From the NCBI GenBank assembly GCA_905250885.1, contig CAJNOQ010002199.1:1-25710 (forward strand): a DNA stretch of 25,710 bases, written 5' to 3'. Every line of letters starts with the position of its first letter. The stretch's first letter is position 1. Both the position numbers and the translations under genes were made by a program. Positions 1 through 11,420 of the stretch are shown piece by piece. Below the pieces are notes generated by a model, which did not search any database, was not told where the DNA came from, and saw only the letters and a program-made list of their open reading frames with translations. Origin of the DNA: Didymodactylos carnosus. Its lineage: Eukaryota > Rotifera > Eurotatoria > Philodinida > Philodinidae.

Positions 1-435
1 TTAATATAGTGATATTTCGACTTTTACACTCATTTTCAAACAATACATAAAACATGTACACACAAATGAGGTAACACACACTAGGAACACATGACAGTTT
101 TCTTTCCTTTAACTAGAACTCGATCAACTTTACTGTTTTCTTCTTTCTTTTCTTTTTTAAAAGATGTGCGCATATTTTAAGAAAGTACGTGGCATCATTG
201 GTGCGAATGGAAAAACAAAGGTCACTGACTAATGTTTGGTGGAACTAGTTTCTTATCACCTAGACTATTATGTTTACTTTTGTTTTCTAAACCTTCGAAA
301 TAGTAAAGTTCATCGAGTTCTAGTTAAAGAAAAGAAAACTGTCATGTGTTCCTAGTGTGTGTTACCTCATTTGTGTGTACATGTTTTATGTATTGTTTGA
401 AAATGAGTGTAAAAGTCGAAATATCACTATATTAA
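1..435. mobile_element. Fold-back (MITE-like) element with 134-bp terminal inverted repeats
   Basis: Bases 1-134 are repeated as the reverse complement at 302-435, base 1 pairing with base 435. I count about two mismatches in 134 positions. The 167-bp centre (135-301) is unpaired AT-rich sequence with no ORF. The ends read TTAATATAG...CTATATTAA, so a TTAA or TA target duplication is possible, but the left flank is outside the window and this cannot be tested. With no transposase it would be a non-autonomous element. The near identity of the arms means a recent origin or repair between the arms. The element may continue to the left of the window. Confidence 0.8.
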
Positions 436-500
436 AGTAACAAGAATTTTTATTATGAAATTCTATACAGCTGCATTGACAATCTTACGTATAGTGACTT

Positions 501-1106
501 ACGAGGGAACCTTTCCAGGTGTCCGACCGCTTTTCTAACGAAATGCAGGAGTTGCTAGGTATCGACTATGCTGATTCTGCATATGATAGCCGTTTCTGCC
601 CATAGGTCTTTCCTAACCGGTTTCTGGAAAACTGTTTTTCCAGAAACCGAGAAATCCCCAAGAGCTTTTCTAAATAAGTCACAACTGTAGTCCACGAAAG
701 TCTGATTAAAATGAGACATCTACCAGCTCTACATGACCTTTCTTTGCAAAGTATAGAATTTACAAGAAAAGCCCTAAATTCATCTTTCCTTCTTCTTTCT
801 GTAACTCTGAGGTGACAATAAACATTTAGGGCTTTTCTTGTAAATCCTATAATTTTGCAAAGAAAGGTCGTATAGAGCTGGTAGATGTCTCATTTTAATC
901 AGAATTTCGGGTGTTACAGTCTTGACTTAGTTAGAAAAACTCTTGGGGATTTTTCGAGGTTTCTGGAAAACCTGTTTTCCAGAAACCGGTTAGGAAAGAC
1001 TTATGGGCAAAAACGGCTATCATATTCGGAATCAGCATGGTCGATTACCTATCAACTACCGCATTTCGTTAGAAAAGCGGTTGGACACCTGGAAAGGTTC
1101 CCTCGT
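501..1106. mobile_element. Second fold-back element, about 280-bp arms, 44-bp loop
   Basis: The arm 501-779 matches the reverse complement of 824-1106 along its whole length, with scattered substitutions and a few small indels (roughly 85-90 percent by eye). Both ends begin with ACGAGGGAACC. Inside each arm there is a smaller hairpin built on GGTTTCTGGAAAA and its complement (about 619-648 and 958-987). The open frame that crosses the right arm at 885-1217 is a by-product of the repeat and matches no protein I recognise. No convincing target-site duplication is seen. It lies 65 bp from the fold-back at 1-435 but shares no arm sequence with it. Confidence 0.8.
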
Positions 1107-2027
1107 TACAGATATTTATTTTTTATTCTTTCAGAATATAAGCAATATAAAGTTTATTACGTCATTTTAAAATTTAGACTAGCGAAAAGCAGTATAAATA
1201 AAAACTCGAATACGTAAATTCCAGTGAACTATAATTAATTTATTTTTACAACGTCAATGTAATGTGTAATGGTTAAGAACTTTTATGTCTATATTCAAGG
1301 TTTATTTCAGAAGAGTGATAAAAACTAGCAACTATCATGCAAACGTAAGAAACAGCCTGTTCTGTGAGAGAAGTTAAAAGTTTAGTTCAATGAAGGTACG
1401 AATTTAATTTGAAATATGTATGAATAAGATATAGAAATATGCATATCATTATCAACAACGAAACAAAACTAAAATCAATCTTAGTCAAAATGACTAAAAT
1501 AGCATTTTCATATAGTTCACAAATCAAACGAGTGTTAGAGAAATATACATAACTAATAAATTAGCACCCAATCTTTAAAACGAAAACAAACATTAAATAC
1601 GCGCACTAAAAATCGGATTAGAAACTTGTCGAACAATTCTTTCTCACAACAAAAAGAAAAACGATAAGAGACAGAAAAGGAAAAACTGATAAATCAACAA
1701 TTCAAACTTGTTGTTGGATTTTAGCCCTGATAATGGAAATTTTTTTTGATTCTGACGTTTTTATCACAAAATGCTACTTTTGTATTTAAAAAATAACGGA
1801 AAAAATTTCGCTAGTTGATAATTTTTAGAGTGTAGTTACGTTTCAAAATGGATTAGAAAAACAAACAAAAAATCGAGTATGACTAGCGCGTTTGATTTAA
1901 AACAATCATAGTTTATAGGCATACCGGTAATGAACGAATGAATGGTGATTCACGTCTATGTACAGTACAGTAAATTATGGTTTTTAACAAAATCCTTAAT
2001 TTAACGTTAATGGAGTCGAGGAACTGT
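1107..2027. other. Gene-free stretch, includes probable 3' UTR of the ETS gene
   Basis: AT-rich sequence with stops in all frames. It lies just downstream of the minus-strand ETS-factor stop codon at 2028, so part of it is likely that gene's 3' untranslated region. I see no clear minus-strand AATAAA close to the stop; the nearest one noticed is around 1301-1306. No RNA gene or repeat structure was recognised. Confidence 0.5.
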
Positions 2028-5000
2028 TCACATATTTTCTAAACTGTTCATCTCATGAGTTCCATTGACAATATGAGACGCATGCTTTTGTTTTTTTCGA
2101 TCTTTATCTTTAACAGCTAAATCGAGTGGTTCCGATGAGTCATGATTATTACTATCGTTTATATAAGATTGTTGATCAACAACTACATGCTTGTTTTCGG
2201 TTGATAACGATTGTTTACGTTTGAGAGTCGTTAAAAGTCCATCTTCTAATGATAAGTCTTGATTTAATATCATTTTAGTGGTGGTGGTATTATCATTGTC
2301 GTCACATGTTTGAGAAACTAGTTCATGTTTTGAACTTGAGATAATACTGCTAATAGTGTTATGTTTCTCAATGTGTCCATGATGACCATTAGCTGTTGTT
2401 GAGGATGATGAAATAACATTATTAACGTGTGATGAAAATTGTGGAAGATTATTTCGTGGGTAATAACGTGCAAATAATAATGGATTCAGGGCATACAATT
2501 GTGGATAAAACATTTGTAAGACATTGGGTGGACTGCACGATGATGATGATGATGATGAGGGTGGTAGTAACGACGTTGGGGTAGTTGGTAACACTCGGCT
2601 ATTTCCATTATGAAGAATAGAATCTTGAACACATTCCTCTGATTTAGGCCGATTTGGCGATGGTACATCGTCACTTTCTAAACAATAAGCATCAAATTAG
2701 TTTATCATTTGGCATAGTCTACATTTAAACTCATTAGTTGACCTGATCCACATTTGGTTTCTTGTTCAATATCATTTTTTGCCTTTTTTGCTATATTCCA
2801 TGACGGATTACTATTACCATTTCGTTTCATACTTTTTCGTATTTCATCTGGTGAACGCATAAATCTATTTAAAAGAAAGATAAAAGTATACGTGAACGTA
2901 TATTTGTTTGAAAATCCTTATATTACCTATACAAAAGTCGTTTTGATTGTTCTTTCTGAATAATATTGTTACTGTAATAATATCTCATACCACGGCTTAA
3001 TTTTTCATATGTCATGCTTAAACGGTTCTTTTGTAAACCTAAAAGAAAATTGAAACATTTATTTTTGATTTATGCTATGGTGAAATTTTGGAAATCGCTA
3101 TGACAGAAACAAACCCCATAATGCTGCTAACTTATCCGCTTGAATAATACGAAATATCATCTTCTCTCGATTTTCCCATCGTATAATTGACTCATAAAGC
3201 GGATCTTCTAGTAGAATATATAAAAATTCCCATAATATTCGACAATCTAAAAGGAAAATAGAGAATAAGAAAAGGTTTTCAAAATAATTCTTACATTGAA
3301 TAGCTCATACTTTTTGCTGCTAATGGTTTATGGAGGATATCACCACGAAAATCAATTTTATCGTGATAATAGCGAATGTGTCTTGTTTTATCACTATATA
3401 TTTTCGTCGTATCAATCATATTATCACCCATCAATTCGATGGTATCTGCTCCATTATGTGATTCGGGCAATGCACAATTATATTTGATTTGATTCAATAC
3501 TGATGTTGTTGTTGTTGATGGAGATGGTGAGAGAGATGGTGAGGAGAGCAAATTTTTAAGCGATGTGTCAAGACTGCAGTCTAATGGCGATTTTTCAACA
3601 TCTAATTCTTCTTCATCTTCACTTTTAATATGATTATTATTATTTTCCAGTTGGTCAGAAATATCATCAGTTTGCTCAGTTTTAACGAAACATGTTGTAA
3701 TGTCTATAGGCGGAATTGTTTTAGAATCATGTCGTATTGTTGTTCTCGTTGGTGAATTACCGTTTTTCTCAATTGTTTTTTGAAGATCATTGTTACCCAA
3801 AACACATGAGTTAACGGTATTGATTTCTAAAATTAAACGAAGCCAATAGTAGAAATAAGTAGAGCAATTTTTATATTCTTGATACCTGTGCATCGTTGTA
3901 GTTTACCGGAAGAATGTTTTTGATTTACAAAATCTTTATAACGTAAACTTGCATCTTGATTTTGATCTTGATTTAATGAGTCTAATGATAAAGTCTTTTG
4001 AAGTAATTGGGTTTCGTTAATTGATGGAGAAGTTAATGTGGTAACATTGTGTGATGATGATGGTGCTCTTGAACGTGATGCGGTACAATTTAATAGTGTC
4101 AATTGAACAGGCGTAAGAGATGACTGATGAAGCGTTGGTGACGGATGAGAAGAATATATGGATGAAGTTGAACCGGGTCGAAATAAGCTATTATGATGAA
4201 GGGATTCGCTGCTGTTGGTTGAAATTGGTGATGCAGACGAACGTGGTATGAGAAAATTAAATGCTGGATGCGTATTCAAATGACCATGTGTTAGAGGTTG
4301 ATTTGTTGGAGGAAACGTTGTTGTAGTGGGTGTTGCTGAAGGAATATTTACACCTAGGCGACGGGTTGGATGAAGCGGATGATAACTATTCCATAACTGA
4401 TATTGAAAAGCTAAATAAAACATTTGACTGGTTTTTTAGTCGATACAAGTGTAATGCGCCACACAAACCTAGGTTTGTACAGAGGGATGATTTGCTACAA
4501 CGAACGCATGCTGTTGTAGCAGGAACATTAAGAACTACTTTTTTTCCGTGGTACAGTTCCTAGATTAACTTCCCATGTGGAGCTTCTTTTAAACCCACGG
4601 TATAGAAAAATATCGCACGACAACCGTTTTGTTTTGCACCCGTCAGTACATATGAGAAACACAGAAAAATTCAAAATACTTGATTTTGCTTTTCAGGTTA
4701 GACTTTTCTTTTAGATCATATAGACTCGTCGAAGTTTGAACCCAGACTCGAGACAAATTTCTCTCAATCCGGAGCCTCTCTGCGCTTACAAATGCTCAAC
4801 AGAAAAAAAGAAAGTTGAAAACTAGATTAGAACTCTCGTTCTACTTGTTCATAATGAGAAAATACCGGACGATACCGCTGGTCATCCCGATGGTAAATCG
4901 AACGGTGATCGCGGTTACCGTGCGGTAATTTCGATTTTGCTACCAGTGTAGCTGCCAGGGTACTGAATGGTGATCGAGCGGCAGTTTTTCGGTTTTAAGA

Positions 5001-7624
5001 ACATGGGTCGTATGTTCAAGTCTAAAGAGATGTATATCTGATGATTACCTTGACAACTGAAAGATTTTATAATGGAAATATGTTGTTGTAACGCTTTGTG
5101 AAGAACATCGCCACATCGAGGAGATCGTTGTTTAAAACTTTCTTCATTAAGGAGTAGTAAAGCTTTACCTAAATAATAAGATGTAAAATTTGACTATGTA
5201 CAATATACATGTGCAACACTTACCATTCATTTCATAATCATTTACATTAATGTCTCCCAGAGCATACTCTTCAACACACCATTGAATCCATTTTAATACA
5301 TCTTGTTTTGACCAAGATTCAATCGGATGAACTAAAGTTGACGACATAATGACGTATTTTCGACTTCAAAATTAAGTATGAAGTCACGCTTCAACTTCCT
5401 TTCAGTCTTTCGTTTGTTATTTTCTTTGAAGAACATAGCTACGAACATATCTATACTATTCGCATTTCTTTGTTCTTCTCTTCTCTTTTTGTTGATATCC
5501 GCATGTGAGACAAACAAAAACCGATTTTTTCTTCTTACACTCTTTTTCCTTGAAGTTATCGTGCACGTGTGCCGTTTGCCATATGATTTAATTATACAAG
5601 AATATACAAATCAAAAAAAGTCTTTATCGTATGTGTGCCGTCTCCCTGCTTCGACTTTCATCCCGTGAACACACTATGATTTAGTTAGAGGGCTCTTGAA
5701 AATGGCAGAGCATTTTCTCCAAGGAAAAGGTCTAAGTAGAGTTACCATCTTTTGTCTGTTTTGATAGCAGTGCGAGATACCTAAATTTCATGGGATTATA
5801 GACGTATAAACCTACTTAATCGCAGTGATAATCTAAAATTCTGGAACACATTGGATGATCAGAAAGGCGGAACAAATTTACTGGAGAGATTACAAATTGA
5901 TTAGATCAATTTCATTAAAAAATCGGGAATCCAGCAGAAATTCCAGTGTGATTAGCAGTAGTGTTATAAGTTAAGCATTTTGGATTCTTATTCAGACTAC
6001 TGTGTTTTCTAATGTTTGATGTTTCTACTCAGTTAAACCGTTTGTTATCTTTAATTCCCCAACAGCCTTTCGGAATCCCAAATTATTCGTAGGAACATTA
6101 GGGCTGTTGCGTTTTAGTGGATTTGTAAGACCGGGAATTCAGATGAAATTCTATGGTATATAGAAGTCCCACAAACCTTATTTTGAACTTTTTTTCCGAT
6201 TTTTAACGGTTTTTTTTCAGTTTTCTAAAAAGTGCATATTCATAAAAAAAAGACTAAGCTGAACATGGCTTCGCAAACACTGCAGCTCTTTTTCTCTTTC
6301 GTACTTGTATCATATAAGTGACGCTGCTCACTGACAAAAAAGGCATATGTCATGAATAAGTTCTTCCATATATTAGAGTAGAATGAAGAAAAAGCCGTTT
6401 AAAGTCACAACTCCTCGTTTTTTTCACGCTCTACAAAATCTGTTAGTTTTCTTAGCAGACTGTTATAAGATTGTGTTTTGCACCAAGTTTCAAAATTTCC
6501 CCCGCAGAAATTGTGACGAGATTCCGTTCGCATACCACCATACTCAATATTTTGTTTTACCAGAAGACAATATATAAGAATCACTATTCTGGTTGAGTGA
6601 ATTTTCGAAGTTTTTATCATATTAGTATTCATTACTTATAGGTCAGTTTATTTATAGCTTTTACGGTTTATTTGAACAAAACAATAGAATACTTAAATAC
6701 TAATTTAAGATTAGGAGAATAAGCAAAGTCTCCCGAGTGTTCATCACTTGAGGTCCACGAAATTTTTAGCTTGAGTCTCGAACAGGCATCATTAACAGCA
6801 GTGAATATTCTTAAAAATGATCATACATCACGTTCAATTGAGAATAAACAGAAGAAAATATAAAACGCGACTAAGAAGCTTAACACACCTTATTAGCTAT
6901 CAAAAACTAATGAGGCAAAAACTAAAATTTTTTTTCCTTTCTTGCTTCGCTAGTTCGTGATATGAGCGAGTGTTTATTACTCCGATAAAAGGTATTCATA
7001 CTTCAATCCATTAACACATGGAAATTATCACAAACCTTCTTTTAGTAAAGTAAGTGATTACTATTCCAGGTAGATGTGCGAAACAAAATACAGCTGACGC
7101 CTTGTTGTTTCTGAAGATTAAAGTTTCTATTTGAACTGCGAGTAAATTATTTCGCGAGTATGAAGCCCTTGTTTTATATTTTCAGCCGGTGACTTTTCTT
7201 GCATCGCCTGAATGCCCACCACAAACAGTACGTTCAATGATCACGTTTTCTTCGCACTTCATTCTCATAAGTTAATTGAAAACCACTCGTATATATGCTG
7301 TTTCAGAAGAGATCTCACTATATCAAAGGATTTTTGTTATCAATTATCAAAATTCTCATCAACAGAATATCTATAATTTACTCTGATGAGATGCGTTCTC
7401 CAGGTATTTTGTCTGTAGTCTCGTTACTTATTGAAAACTAAGTTAGAACTAGATGCACTAGACAGTGATGTAGATTTTGACATTAAAAAATAAAAGTAAA
7501 AGTACATACGAAGATCTGTTGGTAAACTCATAATAATATTTTTTAATGCTTTTTCGTCGCTGCTACGATTGTTATTGGCTAAATAATTTGTGCCAAGATT
7601 GGGAAACGGGCCGTTTGCTACCAT
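2028..7624 (-). CDS. ETS transcriptional repressor with Pointed domain (ETV6/Yan-like), nine coding exons
   Basis: Exons on the minus strand: 7510-7624, 5224-5331, 5049-5168, 3886-4410, 3311-3826, 3115-3246, 2927-3038, 2743-2864, 2028-2677. They join in phase into 799 codons plus stop. Residues about 33-112 form a SAM/Pointed domain ([39 protein letters not shown]) closest to ETV6 and Drosophila Yan. Residues about 462-550 form the ETS DNA-binding domain ([39 protein letters not shown]), with both recognition-helix arginines kept. The linker is Ser/Thr/Pro-rich and holds two SUMO-type sites (VKTE 337-340, IKSE 356-359). PLDLA at 767-771 resembles a CtBP-binding motif. ETV6 and Yan are nuclear repressors that polymerise through the Pointed domain; the ETV6 contact residues A93 and V112 have equivalents here. 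Uncertain points are the donors of exons 5 (3310 or 3294) and 8 (GTCAAC at 2742, or an upstream GTAATA). ATG 5347 could start a shorter form. The acceptor just before ATG 7624 suggests a non-coding 5' exon further upstream. Confidence 0.85.
4411..5048 (-). other. 638-bp intron of the ETS gene with palindromes and a GC-rich islet
   Basis: This intron is about ten times longer than most others in the gene. It holds a perfect 16-bp palindrome at 4463-4478 (ACAAACCTAGGTTTGT), a hairpin with 9-bp perfect arms (4493-4501 and 4513-4521), and a GC-rich islet at about 4862-4992 with two GGTGATCG copies and a weak inverted repeat. No ORF or known element is recognised. The borders follow from phase: donor GTAATC at 5048 and acceptor TTTATTTAG ending at 4411. 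Confidence 0.6.
5332..7509 (-). other. 2.2-kb first coding intron of the ETS gene
   Basis: The donor is GTATGTAC at 7509 and the acceptor CAACTTTAG ends at 5332. Joining exon 7510-7624 to 5224-5331 keeps the frame (C|TT) and yields SLPTDLLHPIESW, which parallels the residues just before the ETV6 Pointed domain. The intron is AT-rich and carries no gene that I recognise; the plus-strand frames at 5378-5668 and 6383-6577 look like chance. ATG 5347 lies inside it, 16 bp before the acceptor, and could start an alternative N-terminus if transcription began in the intron. Confidence 0.65.
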
Positions 7625-7852
7625 ACTATAATTAGAAAGAGAAATCAAGTGAAAATCATGAATAACTGATTGATTTCTACAGATATTAAATGTGAATATA
7701 TATTTTCTAATAAGACGCTTACTATGAATAAGCATACAAAATTTTAATTATGCATGAAAAAGAGTAGTACAGAGTCATTTAATTCATGTATGTGAAAGTG
7801 GAATGCTTAAAATATAAAGTATCATAACGTCAATGATGCTGTCAATATACAG

Positions 7853-8221
7853 AGATGGGAGAAGATACAAAGTTCGTCCTGATATGTTTTTAGCTATACT
7901 GATAGATGACTGCGTATGTCTTTTAGATTTTTATTCTCTGTAGTTGCTTCGTAGGCACAAGCCGTGGTCAATAACCGTTTGACTATATATATGTTAGAGT
8001 ATAAATGTACGCGTTTTTTCGACACATACACCTGCAAAGCTATGTGTGTTCGTGCGTGGAGGGCGGGGGTTCGAAGGGCTGAGTGAGAGTGAGCCCGAAA
8101 AGTATTTCCATTTTAAAGGGTCATCAAGTTCCCGTAGAAAAGTAACGGGACTGAAAGACTGAGTATAACTTTTTCATAGCTAAAAACATCTCAGGACAAA
8201 CTTTGTATCATTTCCCAACCT
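7853..8221. mobile_element. Terminal-inverted-repeat (MITE-like) element, about 370 bp
   Basis: The arm at about 7853-7897 (GATACAAAGTTCGTCCTGAT, then TGTTTTTAGCTAT) recurs inverted at 8176-8221, with roughly 85 percent match over 45 bp. The interior has no coding capacity; it holds a GC-rich patch (about 8052-8095) and a hairpin with TCCCGT/ACGGGA arms at 8130-8150. The flanks TCAATATAC (left) and TCAACATAT (right) could be a worn 9-bp target duplication, but two mismatches make that weak. No transposase is present. Confidence 0.6.
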
Positions 8222-10841
8222 TCTCAACATATTCGAATAAAAATAGAAAAAATATATCATGACATGAAGAATTTGCGATAATCTTTCATTAAACTTCAAA
8301 TAGTGTAGTTAATATATTTAAAAGAGCTTGAGAGATGTTATATTTATGCTACTTACTATTGGAAAATTTGCTAGGTTTTTACTATCATTTGAAAAAGTGT
8401 CATAACGATATACGTAAATGATATAATAGAATTAAGACGATTTGAATAAAAGGGAAAAAGGAAGAATATCTAAATGTGTGTATCTTTTAACATTGTATAT
8501 ATTTTTCATCTTGTCATTGTTTATCTCTATTTGTATTAAGGAGGTCATAATCATGGGGGTATATATATATTTCTAATATTATAATCATATAATCATATTT
8601 ATCATATCGTTTGAGTTTCCTGTCTCTTTTAAACAAAAAAACACGAAAAAATAAAACAAATCCTTATCATTTATCATGAAAAAAAAAGGGAGACTATAGC
8701 AAAAAGTATTTTTTCCTTTCAAGGTATCCACCGTAATAAATCCAAGCTTTCTCATGCTCTAGAAGGTTGGCAGATAGGGATGGGGGAATTGTACTTCTCA
8801 TTTTATTAGGCGATCGAGCCTTTCTTTTTTTATTATAAAACCTCGTTCTGACTCCTGCAGAATCATACATTTTTTCCTTCTTCCTTCTAACAAAGTAACT
8901 GCGTAATAATATGATTTTCAATAATCTACCTCTACATAAAATTAGCACGTGGGTCTTCTTGTCGTTTTGTAAGAAAATAACTGATTTTTACCTGGCCATT
9001 ATCGATTTATAATGTGTTAAGTATTCGTTTACTTTAATACGCCTTTTTTAGTTTTACTTTTTTCTTTGTGATACTCTTAGATGACAGTTTTACAGGATTC
9101 TTTTGAATATATAAATATCTATAATTCCTGTCTGTAATGAAGTTTAGTATCTGTTGTGTCTCTTGAATATGAGAAGATAATTTAAAACTTATATTTAAAA
9201 AAATTTGATCATAACACAATTTAAACTTTGTATTTTCAGAACGAAATAAAAAGACTGAAAAAAAAACGTCTCTCTTGGAAACAGAAGATAACTTGGTATA
9301 AGAAAAACAAGAAAAGCTCTCTTGCTCTCTGACTCTATATGTACTATTATATACTAAAATTGAAAAAGAAAAAAGTAGTTGAATATCACACATAGTTGTT
9401 CTATGCTATTAATCAAAACTGTATAGAAGAGTATATACACTTCATCAAGTCAGACACAATTGATAACTGAAAATTATTCCAGTGAAATTAATTTTGAGTA
9501 GATATGAGAGATGGAAACTGGTTCATTGGCAAGTGTATCTTTCTTTTTTCCTTTTTTGTGCTTTCTTCTTTCAAATCCGTATATTGTACGCATCGGTAAT
9601 ATATGTAAAGTTAAAGAGATTTAAATATATTTTGACAGTGTGAGAAACGGAACAGAACAGAACAAAACGGAACAAAAGAGAATAGATGCTTTTGTTCCAC
9701 GATTAGAAAGAAAAAAACGTTCTAATTTTAAGACAACCTTCGTATATGATCGAAAAGCAGAAGAAGAAAAAAAAATACATAGGACAACAGACAGCAACAG
9801 GTTCTAAACATCATTGCTAACATTGACTGACCGTATGAATAAGGGAAGTGTATAGGATATATGATTAATGAGTTTATTCACCATTGATAAAATAAACTGA
9901 AAGTTGAAACTTATATGCCTCATCATGATATTCAAAATAAGAATGTTAAAGAAGATGATAAAGAACTTTGAAAATTTTTTTTAAATCTAAGACTTTTTCA
10001 AAGTACAATATATTTATTTGATTTAACTGTCGCGAGATAATATCCATTAGTAGCAGAAAAACTCATCACTGTAATGCGAAGTCTACTCGAAATTAAATTA
10101 AAAAGTAATCTATAGGTATTCACATCGAAGTTTGAAAATTTGAATTTTTCACTTTTCTTCTTTCATTTTCTGCATCAAATTTGTATTGTCTTGTGGAAGA
10201 TAACTAACAAAATTTTAAATTCTATTAAAGAAATTTGCACTAGTATCCTCTTTCGATATCATTCACTGACTACAGCAGAGTGTTACTGTCAACTGTTGGA
10301 ATTTTAGATAAAATATTGACTATATATGAGGCGATTAAGCTATATTTCGTAAATTTTATCTGTAATTTATTTAAAAGATTTTCTTTCTACACAAAAATTT
10401 CTGATAAAAAATGTTTCACTATTCAAAATAGATGGAACGAGTTTGCTTTAATAGGTTTGAAAATAGTTTGTAAAAAACAACTTGAAATTCTCATCTTATT
10501 CTTTGTTGTTGTTATTGTTTTTTACAGATGGACGAAATTATTATTCAAAAGTTAAATAATCAACTTTATAAACGGTGTCTTGAACGGGTCAAAAAGTTTC
10601 GGGTCATTTTGACCTGATCGTAAATACAATTTAATATCACTAATCGTTATCATCAAAGTTTATTTAGTATTCTTATAAATAGTTACATCTTTGTCACTTT
10701 ATCCTCTCTCGTTAATTACAGATTACTTACAGCATTTTTGAATTATTGTTCGATATCGGTTGAATTTGTTGTCTATGATTTAAATGTATGTGTGCTATTT
10801 ATTTGTCTCTTAATTGAACGAACTTCAATGTCGTTTTAATA

Positions 10842-10866
10842 TTTCTCTTTCTCTCTCTCTTTCTCT
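10842..10866. repeat. CT-rich simple repeat
   Basis: A pyrimidine tract of CTTT and CT units. A similar tract lies at 11136-11166. These are simple-sequence repeats in non-coding DNA. Confidence 0.8.
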
Positions 10867-11135
10867 TATATGTATGCAATATTAGCTCATCAGATTCAAT
10901 AGAGTTTGAACAAGAGAGAAGTGAAGAAAGAGAGAAAAGAAAATGAGAGATTTAACAATCGATTTCGATTGTATTGTCTTTTTTCGTCATAAAGACGTAT
11001 ATATGTAAAATTTCACATTGTAATATCCCGTTGTGTGTATTGAACGAACTTTTCCTTTAGTTTCACATCCATATAGTTTTTTCTTTCTTTTTTTTTGTTC
11101 TGTCTTTTGCACCATCATTATATCCTCAATATTCG

Positions 11136-11166
11136 TTCTCTCTCTCTCGCTCTCCTCTTCTCTCTG
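11136..11166. repeat. CT-rich simple repeat
   Basis: A run of TC dinucleotides with a few interruptions, on the plus strand, in gene-free DNA. Confidence 0.8.
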
Positions 11167-11400
11167 TTTTATATTTTGCAGAAGAATTTAAGAGAATTTT
11201 AATTTTAATTTTTGTGATTTTTTCAGCATATGAATCAAAAACAAAACACACACAGAGTAAAGAGACTTTTTTATAGCCTTGTCGCATCTCATTTCTTTCC
11301 TTTCTTTCTTTGTTTGTGACTGTGTATGTCTGTACAGGAAGGTAAAAAACTATATGGGCAAATTTTACTCTGTTTTTCTCTTTTGTTTCCTCCTGAACGA

Positions 11401-11420
11401 TTTATTATTATTATTATTAT
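11401..11420. repeat. TTA trinucleotide repeat
   Basis: About six TTA units in a row within AT-rich non-coding sequence. Confidence 0.8.

Noticed and set aside
885-1217. 110-codon open frame on the plus strand
   Set aside because: It lies almost entirely in the right arm of the fold-back 501-1106 and has no recognisable domain; the frame is a by-product of the repeat.
2530-2560. GAT/ATC trinucleotide repeat as a microsatellite
   Set aside because: It is the coding sequence of a serine run in the last ETS exon.
4330-4563. 77-codon plus-strand frame over the ETS exon and intron
   Set aside because: Antisense shadow of ETS coding sequence; no independent evidence.
5165-5347. ATG 5347 as the true start of the ETS protein
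   Set aside because: Kept only as an alternative. The upstream exon 7510-7624 joins in phase at 5331 and supplies the family-typical residues before the Pointed domain.
10280-10555. 91-codon plus-strand frame
   Set aside because: Low-complexity Phe/Leu/Ile/Lys composition as expected from AT-rich DNA; no domain and no plausible splice partners.
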